NCBI RefSeq assembly: GCF_044357945.1
Contig: NZ_CP076563.1
Location: 496,001-560,000 of the forward strand
Direction: 5' to 3'
Source of the DNA: QAND01 sp003150225
Lineage (GTDB): Bacteria > Bacillota > Clostridia > Christensenellales > QAND01
Length of the DNA stretch: 64,000 nucleotides
Within the stretch, counting starts at the first letter, position 1; each line of letters begins with the position of its first letter. The notes beneath the pieces are model-generated. The model saw only the letters and a program-made list of their open reading frames with translations, had not been told where the DNA came from and did no database searches. The translations under genes and the position numbers were made by a program. This document shows positions 34,931-43,168 of this stretch, in pieces.

Positions 34931-36373
34931 TTAGGAGCGGAGCTCCGCCAAAAGCTCCGCTACCACGATCTTTTCATCGAATGGATGGCGCACATGCCCG
35001 ATCTCCTGATAGGGCTCGTGGCCTTTTCCCGCCAATAGTATCACATCATCCTGCTTCGCGCAAATCATGGCGTGCCGGATGGCTTCCCTTCGGTTTTCGA
35101 CCACGGCATGGGGGCATCCGGTCTCCTCCACTCCCGGTAAAATGGCCCGGATGATGGCCATGGGGTCCTCGGTCCTGGGGTTATCGCTGGTGACCACGCA
35201 GTAATCGGACAGTTCTCCCGCCACCCGTCCCATCATGGGCCGTTTCTGGGGATCCCGGTCTCCGCCGCAGCCGAACACCGTAATGATCCGGCCGCGGGTA
35301 AACTCCCGGGCCGTTTCCAGGATGTTCTTTAAACTGTCGGGGGTGTGAGAATAGTCCAGAAGGACGGTATAGCCCGTGCCGGGGGTGGGAACCACCTCGG
35401 CCCGACCCGGCACCCCTTGGATGGCGCTAGCCCCCTCCGCCACCTCGTCCAACCCCAGGCCATGGCACAAGCAAGCTCCGATGGCCGCAAGGGAATTGTA
35501 CACCGTAAACCGGCCGGGGATCCCCACCCGGATATGGCGGGTCTTCTCCCCCACATGAAGGGTGTATTCCACTCCATCGGCATGGGTGATCACATCGGTA
35601 GCGTAGACATCACAGGGCTCCCCGATGCCATAATAGGTCACCGGGACGTCAAGGCCCTTTGCCATATAGGCGCCGTAGGGATCGTCTCGGTTGATCACCG
35701 CATGACGGCACTGGCGGAAAAGCTTTTTCTTTTCAGAAGCATAGGTTTCCATATCCCCGTGGTAATCCAGGTGATCCTGGGTCAGGTTGCTGAATACGGC
35801 GACGTCGAACTCCACCCCGTAGACCCGCCCCTGGCTGAGGGCGTGGGAGGATACCTCCATGACGATGTTCTCACACCGGCGATCGGCCATCCGCCGAAAC
35901 AACCCTTGCAGCTCCTTGGGCTCGGGGGTGGTCATAGAAGCGCCCAGGTTCTCCTCTCCCGCAAGATGGGCCACCGTACCGATCAGCCCCGTCTTTTGGT
36001 TCTCCCGGGTGAGGATCGCCTTAATCATATAGGTGGTGGTGGTTTTGCCGTTGGTGCCGGTCACCCCGATCATGGAAATCCCATCGGCCGGGTCCCCGTA
36101 GTAGTGCTCCGCCATCACCGACATGGCCTTTCGGGTATCGGCCACCACAGCCTGAGGCAGATGGGACTCCACCGGATGCTCCACAATCAGCGCCGCAGCG
36201 CCCGCCTGTTCCGCCTGGCGAATATACCGGTGTCCGTCGGTAGCGGTTCCCACCAGACAGATAAATCCTTCCCCCGGTTGAATCCTCCGGGAATCGTATT
36301 GAAAATCACTGAGGTCCACATCGGGCCCTGTGAGAGTATACTCCAAACCCGCCAGCAGCGCGGATAGCTTCAT
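34931..36373 (-). CDS. murE: UDP-MurNAc-tripeptide synthetase (meso-diaminopimelate-adding)
   Basis: A 480-residue Mur ligase that adds the third stem residue. ATP motif GTNGKTTTTYM lies near residue 107, then NLTQDHLDYHG and the carbamylated-Lys region SEKKKLF. The substrate motif TSDNPRTEDP is the DNPR form associated with meso-DAP, so the wall is probably DAP-type. GGGAGG lies upstream of the ATG. It follows the class B PBP gene by 31 nt. Confidence 0.97.
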   Translation of the reverse strand: MKLSALLAGLEYTLTGPDVDLSDFQYDSRRIQPGEGFICLVGTATDGHRYIRQAEQAGAAALIVEHPVESHLPQAVVADTRKAMSVMAEHYYGDPADGISMIGVTGTNGKTTTTYMIKAILTRENQKTGLIGTVAHLAGEENLGASMTTPEPKELQGLFRRMADRRCENIVMEVSSHALSQGRVYGVEFDVAVFSNLTQDHLDYHGDMETYASEKKKLFRQCRHAVINRDDPYGAYMAKGLDVPVTYYGIGEPCDVYATDVITHADGVEYTLHVGEKTRHIRVGIPGRFTVYNSLAAIGACLCHGLGLDEVAEGASAIQGVPGRAEVVPTPGTGYTVLLDYSHTPDSLKNILETAREFTRGRIITVFGCGGDRDPQKRPMMGRVAGELSDYCVVTSDNPRTEDPMAIIRAILPGVEETGCPHAVVENRREAIRHAMICAKQDDVILLAGKGHEPYQEIGHVRHPFDEKIVVAELLAELRS

Positions 36374-36404
36374 GGCCGTCGCCTCCCGTCCTATCTCTTC
36401 TGTG

Positions 36405-38558
36405 CTATTCTTTTAATTCTACCCGTATCTGACTTCCCTTTTCAACCTCGGTATCGGCCTTGGGGAATTGCCAGGTCACCTTTCCCGAAGCGCCCTGGGC
36501 ACCGATGGTCAATCCCTTTTCCTCCAGGGCCGCGGTGGCCTCGCTTAGGGTCATGCCGATGAGATAGGGTACCTGAACCATTTCCTTGGACGCAATCTGT
36601 TCCTCGGTACGAAGGTATACCATGACCTCGGTATTTTTGGGCACTACGGTGCCCATGGCGGGCATCTGATCCACCACAATGCCCTCCCCGCTGAATTCAC
36701 CCGTAAGGCCAGCGGAACGCAGTTTCTTCTGGGCCTCCTCCTGGGTCAAATCCTTCAAATCAGGCACGGTGGCCTTCTGGCCCAGAGACTGCTGCTCCTC
36801 CTCGTTATATTGGGGTTCCACCTTCATATACTGCATGGCCTGCTCGATGACATCCTTCACATAGGGGCCGGCGATGACGCTGCCGAAATCCACATAGGCA
36901 TCGGGCTCATCCACGATGAACAGCACTACGATCTTGGGGTCGTTTGCAGGCGCAAACCCCATGAAGGAGGAAATGTGCTTGTTTTCCATAATCTTGCCGT
37001 TTTCATCGTACTTCTGGGCGGTACCGGACTTGGTCCCCACCCGGTAGCCCGGCACATAGGCCACCTTGGTACCGGATTTCCCCACGCCTTCCAGTAAATC
37101 CCGCAAGGTGGCGCTGGTCTCCTCGCTGATGATTTGGGCCTTGGGCTCGGACGCAAAATCCTTCACCACCTCGCCATCTTTGGTCAGGATGCGGTTGGCG
37201 ATGCGCGGGGTATAGAGGTAGCCGCCGTTGATCATGGCGGAGACGCTGGTGATCATCTGAATGGGGGTCACGGACACGCTCTGTCCAAACCCCTCGCGGG
37301 CAAGGTCGGCGTCACGGACCCGGTCCTGGCTCATCAGGATACCCCCTGCCTCGCCGGCGATGTCCACGCCGGTGATCTTGCCGAAGCCGAATTTATCCAG
37401 GTAGGAATAGAATTTATCCACTCCGAGCTCAAGGGCCAAATCCATAAAGCAGGGGTTACAGCTTTTTTCCAGGGCGTTTAGCAGGGTCAAGGTTCCGGTG
37501 TGGGCCTGGCTCCAACATTTGATCCGTTCCCCGTTGATGGTTCTGCCACCGCCGCAAACGAAGGTTCTGGAAGGGGTGGCGATCCCCTCCTCCAGGGACA
37601 TGGCGGTGGTAAAGATTTTGAAGACCGATCCGGGCTCATAGTTGTCGGCCACGATGCGGTTCCGGCTCATGGATGTTAAGGCGTCGGCATCATCCCGGGG
37701 AACGTTGTTAAGATCATAGCTGGGTTTTACCGTCAGCCCCAGAATCTCCCCGGTGTTGGGATCCATCGCCACAGCCTGGACCGACTTGGCGTTGTAGCGC
37801 TCCGCAGCGTCCATTGCGGACTTCTCCAAAAAGCTCTGGATGGAATAGTCGATGGTCAATTCCACCGTATAGCCATCCACCGCGGGAATATAGTATTCGC
37901 TGCCAAAGGCGATGGAGTTTCCGCGGGAGTCGGACTCGGTGGAGATCTTTCCTTGCTCTCCGGTCAGGTATTTGTCATAGTAGGCTTCCACGCCCTCCAG
38001 GCCCGTGCCGTCCACCGAGGTGAACCCCAGCACCTGGGTCAGAAAATCTCCCTTGGGATAGTAGCGCTTGGCGTCCACGGTAAACGCTACGCCGGGCAGA
38101 TTATAGGTATCGATGGCCTCGCGGATTTGGTTGGATACGTCCTTATCGATCTGGCGAGCCAGCCAGATCTCCGATTTGCTGGTATCGGTAGCCTTTTGGT
38201 AGATATTCTCCCGGTCCATGCCCAAAATGGAAGCGAGCTTGTCTGCGACAAGCTCGGCTGCATAGTTGGGGTTCTCCTCCGTATTGAGTTTGGAGGATGC
38301 AATCTGCTTGGGCCGCAACAAAACCGTATCCGCGGTGCCGCTTTGGGCTAGAATCTCCCCGTTTCGATCGGTGATGGAGCCCCGAAGGGCCGCCACCGGT
38401 TTATTGGTTACCCACTGGGAAGAGGCTTTGTTCTGAAGCTCTGCCGCCTGGATCACCTGAAGGGTGAAAACCCGGACGGCCAACAGCATAAACACCAGGA
38501 CAACGCCGCCCAGCATATAGAGGATTCGTTTCCGCCGCTGCGGTTCCGGCATGCTCAA
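36405..38558 (-). CDS. ftsI: Class B penicillin-binding protein with PASTA domains (FtsI/SpoVD type)
   Basis: A 717-residue septal transpeptidase. An N-terminal TM helix (about 12-32) is followed by a dimerisation domain and a transpeptidase domain with SVFK at 311-314 (catalytic Ser311), SCN at 366-368 and KSG at 510-512. Two PASTA repeats lie at about 590-650 and 655-717. A single class B PBP lies here, so it may combine the vegetative PbpB and spore-cortex SpoVD roles split in Bacillus. A TTG start with AGGAGG 9 nt upstream fits better than the ATG two codons later. ftsL precedes it by 13 nt. Confidence 0.94.
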   Translation of the reverse strand: MSMPEPQRRKRILYMLGGVVLVFMLLAVRVFTLQVIQAAELQNKASSQWVTNKPVAALRGSITDRNGEILAQSGTADTVLLRPKQIASSKLNTEENPNYAAELVADKLASILGMDRENIYQKATDTSKSEIWLARQIDKDVSNQIREAIDTYNLPGVAFTVDAKRYYPKGDFLTQVLGFTSVDGTGLEGVEAYYDKYLTGEQGKISTESDSRGNSIAFGSEYYIPAVDGYTVELTIDYSIQSFLEKSAMDAAERYNAKSVQAVAMDPNTGEILGLTVKPSYDLNNVPRDDADALTSMSRNRIVADNYEPGSVFKIFTTAMSLEEGIATPSRTFVCGGGRTINGERIKCWSQAHTGTLTLLNALEKSCNPCFMDLALELGVDKFYSYLDKFGFGKITGVDIAGEAGGILMSQDRVRDADLAREGFGQSVSVTPIQMITSVSAMINGGYLYTPRIANRILTKDGEVVKDFASEPKAQIISEETSATLRDLLEGVGKSGTKVAYVPGYRVGTKSGTAQKYDENGKIMENKHISSFMGFAPANDPKIVVLFIVDEPDAYVDFGSVIAGPYVKDVIEQAMQYMKVEPQYNEEEQQSLGQKATVPDLKDLTQEEAQKKLRSAGLTGEFSGEGIVVDQMPAMGTVVPKNTEVMVYLRTEEQIASKEMVQVPYLIGMTLSEATAALEEKGLTIGAQGASGKVTWQFPKADTEVEKGSQIRVELKE

Positions 38559-38571
38559 TGGTCCATTCCTC

Positions 38572-39105
38572 CTATTGCCCCTTAACCGAGGCGTAGATAT
38601 CTTTTACTCCAAAATCCGACTGACCGCCGTTAAGGGCGGTGACCGCATCGGGACTGGCGCTTACCGCCACGGTCTGATAGTCCTTGGGAAAGCCCATGCC
38701 CAGGGCAGCGGCCTTCTCTTGGATGCTGCTGATGTCGGTGGCCACGGCCACGTCGATCTCCAGGTCCACGATCTGGGCTTCTAGATTCTGAAGCTCCTTA
38801 GCGCCGCTATTATACGCCACCTTGGCGGCGGCCACCATGGAATATCCTGCCACCGTCATAGCCAGCATCCCAAATGCCAGCACTACGAAAGAAACCAACT
38901 TCAACCGTTGCAGCATCCGCTTGCGAGCCAGGCGCTTTTGCCGGATCAGAGCGTTGCGCTTCTGCTGTTCCCGCTTTTCCTGCTCCATCAGCCGGGCGGC
39001 CTTGCTGGCAACCCTGCGGCGGCGTTCCTCCTCGGAAACCCGGCGCCGGGGCTGGGGATTGGGCTGTGCGTATTGCTGATATTGATACTTCTGTGCTGCT
39101 ACCAA
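38572..39105 (-). CDS. ftsL: FtsL-like septum formation protein
   Basis: A 177-residue bitopic protein between rsmH and the class B PBP, the standard ftsL slot. The N-terminus is Gln/Arg-rich and strongly basic, with a charged coiled-coil-like stretch (about 20-65). One TM helix (about 70-92) precedes an extracellular coiled coil (LQNLEAQIVDLEIDVAVA) typical of FtsL/DivIC. Sequence conservation is low, so position and architecture carry the call. The start is a TTG with AAAGGA about 9 nt upstream. Confidence 0.8.
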   Translation of the reverse strand: MVAAQKYQYQQYAQPNPQPRRRVSEEERRRRVASKAARLMEQEKREQQKRNALIRQKRLARKRMLQRLKLVSFVVLAFGMLAMTVAGYSMVAAAKVAYNSGAKELQNLEAQIVDLEIDVAVATDISSIQEKAAALGMGFPKDYQTVAVSASPDAVTALNGGQSDFGVKDIYASVKGQ

Positions 39106-39127
39106 GGGTATTCATCCTTTCAACCGG

Positions 39128-40060
39128 TTAGAACCGGATGCGCCGCAATGCTCTTACCTTGGCGCTTCGGGACCGGGGGTTTTCTTCTAGCTCGTCCGCA
39201 TGTGGGACAAGGGGTTTTTTTGTCAAAATTTCAAACCGCTGGATGCGGTCGCAGGTACATCGAATGGCCTCGGGAGGACAGGTGCAGGCCCGGGCCAGGG
39301 ACTGAAATCCCTGCTTTACGATCCGATCCTCCAGGGAATGGAAGGTGATGACGCAGAGTACGCCGCCTTCTCCTAAGCGCTGGGCACCGTCCCGGATGGC
39401 GTCCGGCAGGCCGGAAAGCTCGCCGTTGACCTCGATACGAATGGCTTGAAACGTGCGTTTGGCGGGATGAGGGCCGTCCCGGCGGGCTCCTTTCGGAATG
39501 GCCGCTTTGATGGCCTCCACCAGTTGAAAACTGGTGTCGATGGGACGCCGTTCCACGATGAACTGGGCAATCCGGCGGCTCCACCGCTCCTCTCCATAGG
39601 TGTGGATGACGCGGTCCAGCTCCTTTTCGCTGTAGCCGTTGACCACATCCCAGGCGCTGATCTTTTGGGTGGAATCCATCCGCATATCCAGGGGGCCGTC
39701 CGCCATATAGGAGAAGCCCCGTGTGGGATCATCCAGCTGGTAGGAGCTGACGCCCAGGTCCAAAAGGATTCCATCCACATGATCCACCCCAAGGGAGTCC
39801 AGCACCCGCGGGATGTGAAAGAAGCTCTCGTGAACCAGGGTAATCCGGTCATCCTTGGGCAGCCGTTCCCCCGCCATGGCGATGGCGTTTAAATCCTGGT
39901 CGATGCCGATAAGCCGTCCATCCTCAGGCAACCGGGACAGGATCATGCCGCTGTGGCCGCCCAGCCCCAGGGTGCCGTCCACCATGGTTTTTCCGGGGCC
40001 CTGGAAGAGAAGGTCCATACACTCCCGGGCCATCACGGGGATGTGGGTAAAGGCGCCCAT
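39128..40060 (-). CDS. rsmH: 16S rRNA (cytosine1402-N4)-methyltransferase
   Basis: A 310-residue SAM-dependent methyltransferase (MraW) acting on C1402 of 16S rRNA. Motifs are FTHIPVMARECMDLL, DGTLGLGGHSGMIL, GILLDLGVSSYQLDDPTRGFS (split across residues about 98-118) and VITFHSLEDRIVK. Its ATG shares the A of the mraZ TGA stop (TGATG), so translation is coupled. Typical second gene of the cluster. Confidence 0.97.
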   Translation of the reverse strand: MGAFTHIPVMARECMDLLFQGPGKTMVDGTLGLGGHSGMILSRLPEDGRLIGIDQDLNAIAMAGERLPKDDRITLVHESFFHIPRVLDSLGVDHVDGILLDLGVSSYQLDDPTRGFSYMADGPLDMRMDSTQKISAWDVVNGYSEKELDRVIHTYGEERWSRRIAQFIVERRPIDTSFQLVEAIKAAIPKGARRDGPHPAKRTFQAIRIEVNGELSGLPDAIRDGAQRLGEGGVLCVITFHSLEDRIVKQGFQSLARACTCPPEAIRCTCDRIQRFEILTKKPLVPHADELEENPRSRSAKVRALRRIRF

Positions 40061-40503
40061 CAGATGCCAAACTGCTGGAGGCTGCGGAGCATCTCAACGT
40101 ATTGCTCGCTAGCAGCATCCCGGTACTCGGACTTGTAGCGGTCCCAAGCCTCGGCGCTCCAGATCTCCACACGGGTGATAAGGCCGGTGATGACGGCGTC
40201 TTTGATGAGGCCGGCGTACTCGCGGAGGTTGGGAGGCAGAAGAAACCTTCCCTGCTTGTCCACCTCGCACTCAGAAGCGCCCGCCACGAACAGGCGGACA
40301 AAGGCCTGGGCGCCGGGGTCGCTCATGGGGAGGCTCCGAAGCTTGTTGGCAAAGTTTGTCCACTCCTCAAAGGAAAAAACAAAAAGCTGGCCGTCTATGC
40401 CCTGGGTCGCGATGAACTTGTCTCCAAGATCCTCCCGCAGTTTCGCCGGCATGAACAGCCTGCCTTTGGCGTCCATTGCGTGCCGGTATTCGCCCATGAG
40501 CAT
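40060..40503 (-). CDS. mraZ: Transcriptional regulator MraZ
   Basis: A 147-residue AbrB-like DNA-binding protein that represses its own division cluster in other bacteria. It has two SpoVT/AbrB-like halves: GEYRHAMDAKGRLFMPAKLRE at 4-24 (first part) and CEVDKQGRFLLPPNLREYAG later, both with the DxKGR/DKQGR motif. The ATG at 40503 is preceded by AAGGTGG; a GTG at 40515 was judged less likely. Candidate MraZ boxes lie at 40542-40571. Confidence 0.96.
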   Translation of the reverse strand: MLMGEYRHAMDAKGRLFMPAKLREDLGDKFIATQGIDGQLFVFSFEEWTNFANKLRSLPMSDPGAQAFVRLFVAGASECEVDKQGRFLLPPNLREYAGLIKDAVITGLITRVEIWSAEAWDRYKSEYRDAASEQYVEMLRSLQQFGI

Positions 40504-40526
40504 AGTCCTCACCACCTTTTGCCGTT

Positions 40527-40555
40527 ATTATAGAGGTTATTTCCCCCACTTTCAA
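40527..40555 (-). promoter_or_regulatory. Sigma-A promoter of the mraZ division cluster
   Basis: Minus-strand -35 TTGAAA (40550-40555), 17-nt spacer and perfect -10 TATAAT (40527-40532). The -35 region lies inside the MraZ-box-like repeats. Confidence 0.8.
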
Positions 40556-40571
40556 CCACTTTACCCCACTT
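40542..40571 (-). promoter_or_regulatory. Three MraZ-box-like direct repeats
   Basis: Minus-strand AAGTGGGGTA, AAGTGGTTGA and AAGTGGGGGA follow one another with exact 10-bp period. They overlap the -35 element of the mraZ promoter. MraZ is known to bind AAAGTG/GTGGG-type direct repeats upstream of its own gene, so this is probably an autoregulatory operator. Confidence 0.68.
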
Positions 40572-40645
40572 TTTATGGTTTTTTGGGGCTTTTTTTATGA
40601 AACCTTTGTGATTTGGCCTCTAGCTCCCATTTTCTCTGTTTTTTT

Positions 40646-40677
40646 ACAAACATATGTTCGCAAGAACAAATGTTTGT
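40646..40677. promoter_or_regulatory. Paired LexA-like SOS boxes
   Basis: Minus-strand CGAACATATGTTTG (40647-40660) matches the Gram-positive SOS box CGAACRNRYGTTYC at 13 of 14 positions. Plus-strand AGAACAAATGTTTG (40663-40676) matches at 12 of 14. Together they form a large inverted repeat. The gene they control is not clear. Confidence 0.55.
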
Positions 40678-40720
40678 ATTGTACTTCTTTTGGTACATTG
40701 CGAAACTGTAAATCCGTTTG

Positions 40721-40864
40721 ATGGGCGAAAAAAAGCACACCAAAGGCGTGTTTTTCATCGGGGCTTCTTCGCTTTTAGGTGGAAATGCCATCACCCCCCT
40801 TTGCTCTGTCATCGTTCACTCGCTGGGCGGTTCCCCGCGGCGGGCGCGTCTGGCTCCCGTATAA
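40721..40864 (+). CDS. Possible small membrane peptide (47 aa)
   Basis: An ATG-initiated 47-codon frame with a basic start (MGEKKHTKG), a hydrophobic Gly/Ser-rich middle (VFFIGASSLLGGNAITPL) and an Arg-rich end. It lies about 45 bp downstream of the paired LexA-like boxes. No ribosome binding site precedes the ATG, so it may not be translated. Listed because the next-nearest explanation for the SOS-like boxes is a small SOS-induced division inhibitor; this is speculative. Confidence 0.2.
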   Translation: MGEKKHTKGVFFIGASSLLGGNAITPLCSVIVHSLGGSPRRARLAPV

Positions 40865-40883
40865 ATTCCCATGAATAGGAAAC

Positions 40884-40922
40884 AATGATCCCAAGGAACC
40901 AATCAGAACCGGAGGGATCATT
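40884..40922 (+). promoter_or_regulatory. Hairpin masking the ribosome binding site of the BofC-like gene
   Basis: AATGATCCC (40884-40892) can pair with GGGATCATT (40914-40922). The second arm contains half of the GGAGGG ribosome binding site and ends directly before the TTG start at 40923. Confidence 0.5.
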
Positions 40923-41534
40923 TTGTTTCTAGAAAACGATAACCGGAGAAGAACGGGCGCATGGATTTACATCATCGTAGGCGTTCTCCTGATCGTTGGG
41001 GCGGGCGTACTCGCCTTCTCCATGACCCAGGATCGAGAGGGTGGCGAGGCCAAGAGCACGCCGGCCCCCACAGCCCCGCCGGCGGTGGGACCCACCATCC
41101 AACTGCCCGAGGACGACCCCGCAAGCCTGGTGGTGCCCTCCGAGGTGCTGGAGGAAGGCGCCCAGGTGGTGATCCGCTATCACCATACCGCCTGCAACCA
41201 TATCTATGAGGAAAAGCTGGATCCTGCCGAAACCCGGGGCATGAGCAAATCGGATCTGATCATCCGGTACTCCAACATGGAGCTTCAGGAGTTCAGCACC
41301 AGTGGAGCAGTCCTCACCTGCACCCTCTCCTCCTACTGCCCAGAGCACTATCTTGTAAAGCTCAACGGTACCAAGCTGTGCATCTACCGCACCCGGGTGG
41401 GAACGGAGGAACAGATACTGGTAAAGGAGCTGAACGTCGATACCTCCGGCATGGACACCACCGATTTTCAGGAAGGCGTGCTGTTTGACAGCATGGAGGA
41501 CATCGAATCCTTCCTGGAAAACCTGGAGAGCTAG
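40923..41534 (+). CDS. BofC C-terminal-domain-like membrane protein
   Basis: A 203-residue protein with a TM anchor at about 14-33, a Pro/Thr-rich linker (to about 60) and an extracytoplasmic domain. Its last 60 residues (YLVKLNGTKLCIYRTR followed by a DTTDFQEGVLFDSMEDIESFLENLES pattern, about 143-203) resemble the BofC C-terminal domain. BofC in Bacillus is a forespore protein that restrains SpoIVB. This protein may have a sporulation role, but the link is inferred. The start is a TTG after GGAGGG, which lies in a possible hairpin. It is a single gene, convergent with yebC. Confidence 0.65.
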   Translation: MFLENDNRRRTGAWIYIIVGVLLIVGAGVLAFSMTQDREGGEAKSTPAPTAPPAVGPTIQLPEDDPASLVVPSEVLEEGAQVVIRYHHTACNHIYEEKLDPAETRGMSKSDLIIRYSNMELQEFSTSGAVLTCTLSSYCPEHYLVKLNGTKLCIYRTRVGTEEQILVKELNVDTSGMDTTDFQEGVLFDSMEDIESFLENLES

Positions 41535-41544
41535 CCGCAGCAAC

Positions 41545-41574
41545 AAAAAAAGCATCCCGATGGGATGCTTTTTC
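41545..41574. terminator. Bidirectional terminator between BofC-like gene and yebC
   Basis: AAAAAGCATCCC-GAT-GGGATGCTTTTT with T-runs on both strands, between convergent genes. Confidence 0.9.
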
Positions 41575-41599
41575 TATACCTATTTAATAGGAGAGGGAT

Positions 41600-42325
41600 T
41601 TACGCCTCTTCGCCGTTATGGTAGACGTTCTGCACGTCGTCCAGATCCTCCAGGTTTTCGATGAGCTTATCCAGGGCTTCCTGGGTCTCGGGATCCATGG
41701 CCACGGTGTTCTGCGGCAGGTACTCCAGCTCGCTGCTGACAAAGGTATAGCCCTGACCTTCCAGAGCCTCCCGAACCGCTCCCAGATCGGCGGGTGCGGT
41801 GAGAATCTCGTAGTTTTCCTCGTAGGCGGTGAAATCCTCCGCCCCGGCCTCAATGGCCGCCATCATCACATCGTCTTCGCTGCGCTCTTGGGTGCGCTCC
41901 AGGATCAGCACGCCCTTTCGATCGAACATCCAGGCCACACAGCCGGTGGCGCCCAGGGAGTTGCCAAATTTGTCGAACAGGTGCCGCACATCGCTGGCGG
42001 TGCGGTTGCGGTTATCGGTCAAGGTTTCCACAAACACGGCCACGCCGCCCTTGCCGTAGCCCTCATAGGTGATCTCCTCATAGGAAACGCCGCTGCCCTC
42101 GCCGCTGGCTTTCTTGATGCTGCGCTGGATGTTGTCGTTGGGCATGTTATTGGCTTTTGCTTTGGCGATGACGTCCCGCAGGCGGGAGTTGTTGTTGGGA
42201 TCCGCTCCGCCCTCACGGACGGCGATGGCGATTTCCCTGCCGATCTTGGTGAAAATCTTTCCCCGAACGGCGTCGGACTTTTCCTTTTTATGTTTGATAT
42301 TGCTCCATTTGCTATGGCCGGACAT
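41600..42325 (-). CDS. yebC: YebC/PmpR family transcriptional/translation regulator
   Basis: A 241-residue cytoplasmic protein of the YebC family, variously described as a DNA-binding regulator and as a factor that helps ribosomes on proline-rich sequences. The N-terminus SGHSKWSNIKHKKEKSD, the DPNNNSRLRDVIAKAKANNMP motif and EGYGKGGVAVFVE are diagnostic. GAGGGAG lies 7 nt before the ATG. It shares a terminator with the BofC-like gene. Confidence 0.96.
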   Translation of the reverse strand: MSGHSKWSNIKHKKEKSDAVRGKIFTKIGREIAIAVREGGADPNNNSRLRDVIAKAKANNMPNDNIQRSIKKASGEGSGVSYEEITYEGYGKGGVAVFVETLTDNRNRTASDVRHLFDKFGNSLGATGCVAWMFDRKGVLILERTQERSEDDVMMAAIEAGAEDFTAYEENYEILTAPADLGAVREALEGQGYTFVSSELEYLPQNTVAMDPETQEALDKLIENLEDLDDVQNVYHNGEEA

Positions 42326-42398
42326 GCGAAAACTCCCTCATTTCTTGACTTCTTTCGGTGTTTTATCATAGCAAAATCCAGGCCGTCTGTAAAGGGAA

Positions 42399-43058
42399 CT
42401 AGGGCACCAGGTTTAGGATGTCGTCCTCGTGGATGCCGGAGATGTAGGTATCCGGCACCTGACCCACGATGATGCCTTCGTAGACCATGACCATGGTTTC
42501 CACCTCGATGACCTTGCTGCCGGAGGGAAACATCACCCGGATCCACATATTCATCCTGGCGTAAATGCGGTGACGGGTCTGGTTGATGCCCGCGGCGTCA
42601 AAGCTGCTCTCAAACTGGGTGGTGACGCTGCTTACCGGCTTGCTGTGGATGGTTACCTTGGGGCCGGTACTGCCGAAGATCTGGCCGCCGAACAGGGCCC
42701 CCAGGGGCACACCGATGCCCAACTCCCCCGACTCCTGCACCCGCTGCTGCGCCCGGTTGGCGATGAGGGCGGAGAAGATGTTCATCAAGGCGGGATTGGT
42801 GGTCACCATGGTGATCTCCCCCGCTTCGTCTTTGTGTATCTGTACAATATCCGAAAAATCCGCGCTCTGGCATTCCTGGATGGCCGCCTCGTTGAGGCAC
42901 CGTACGGCAATGCTGCGCATGTAGGCCTCTGCCATGTTGCCCAGGATAGGACGAATGCCAAGCTCTAGCGCTGCCAGCCCCAGAACCGCCAAAGCCGTCA
43001 GAAGGATCAAAATACGCACCCATTTGGGCCGCCGTTTGCGCGAAAATCCCTCCACCAT
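42399..43058 (-). CDS. yunB: Sporulation protein YunB
   Basis: A 219-residue protein with a basic N-terminus, a TM anchor (about 15-37) and an extracytoplasmic domain. The family pattern is visible in the N-AIQECQSADFSDIVQIHKDE region, in GVPLGALFGGQIFGSTGP and in the FESSFDAAGINQTRHRIY segment. In Bacillus yunB is a mother-cell (SigE) gene needed for normal spores. The ATG at 43058 has GGGAGGTGG upstream. A CATATAAT sequence about 20 nt further upstream could be a sigma-E-type -10, but the -35 is poor. Divergent from the class A PBP gene. Confidence 0.88.
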   Translation of the reverse strand: MVEGFSRKRRPKWVRILILLTALAVLGLAALELGIRPILGNMAEAYMRSIAVRCLNEAAIQECQSADFSDIVQIHKDEAGEITMVTTNPALMNIFSALIANRAQQRVQESGELGIGVPLGALFGGQIFGSTGPKVTIHSKPVSSVTTQFESSFDAAGINQTRHRIYARMNMWIRVMFPSGSKVIEVETMVMVYEGIIVGQVPDTYISGIHEDDILNLVP

Positions 43059-43104
43059 GCCACCTCCCTCATCTGACAATTATATGAATGGGAGGGCAAA
43101 ATGG

Positions 43105-43132
43105 TTACAAAACCATGGCCTTATGGTATAAT
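43105..43132 (+). promoter_or_regulatory. Promoter of the large class A PBP
   Basis: TTACAA (43105-43110), 16-nt spacer and TATAAT (43127-43132) with an extended -10 TG at 43124-43125. Confidence 0.55.
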
Positions 43133-43168
43133 TGCAACGAATCTTTTGGATTGAGGTGTACGCTACTC

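Noticed and set aside
40573..40791. Minus-strand 72-codon frame with a purine-rich leader (MAFPPK start)
   Set aside because: It runs through the SOS-like palindrome and a terminator-like hairpin, and the protein has no recognisable pattern, so coding seems unlikely.
43059..43104. Possible sigma-E promoter for yunB (CATATAAT)
   Set aside because: The -10 fits, but no -35 of the SigE type was found at the right distance.
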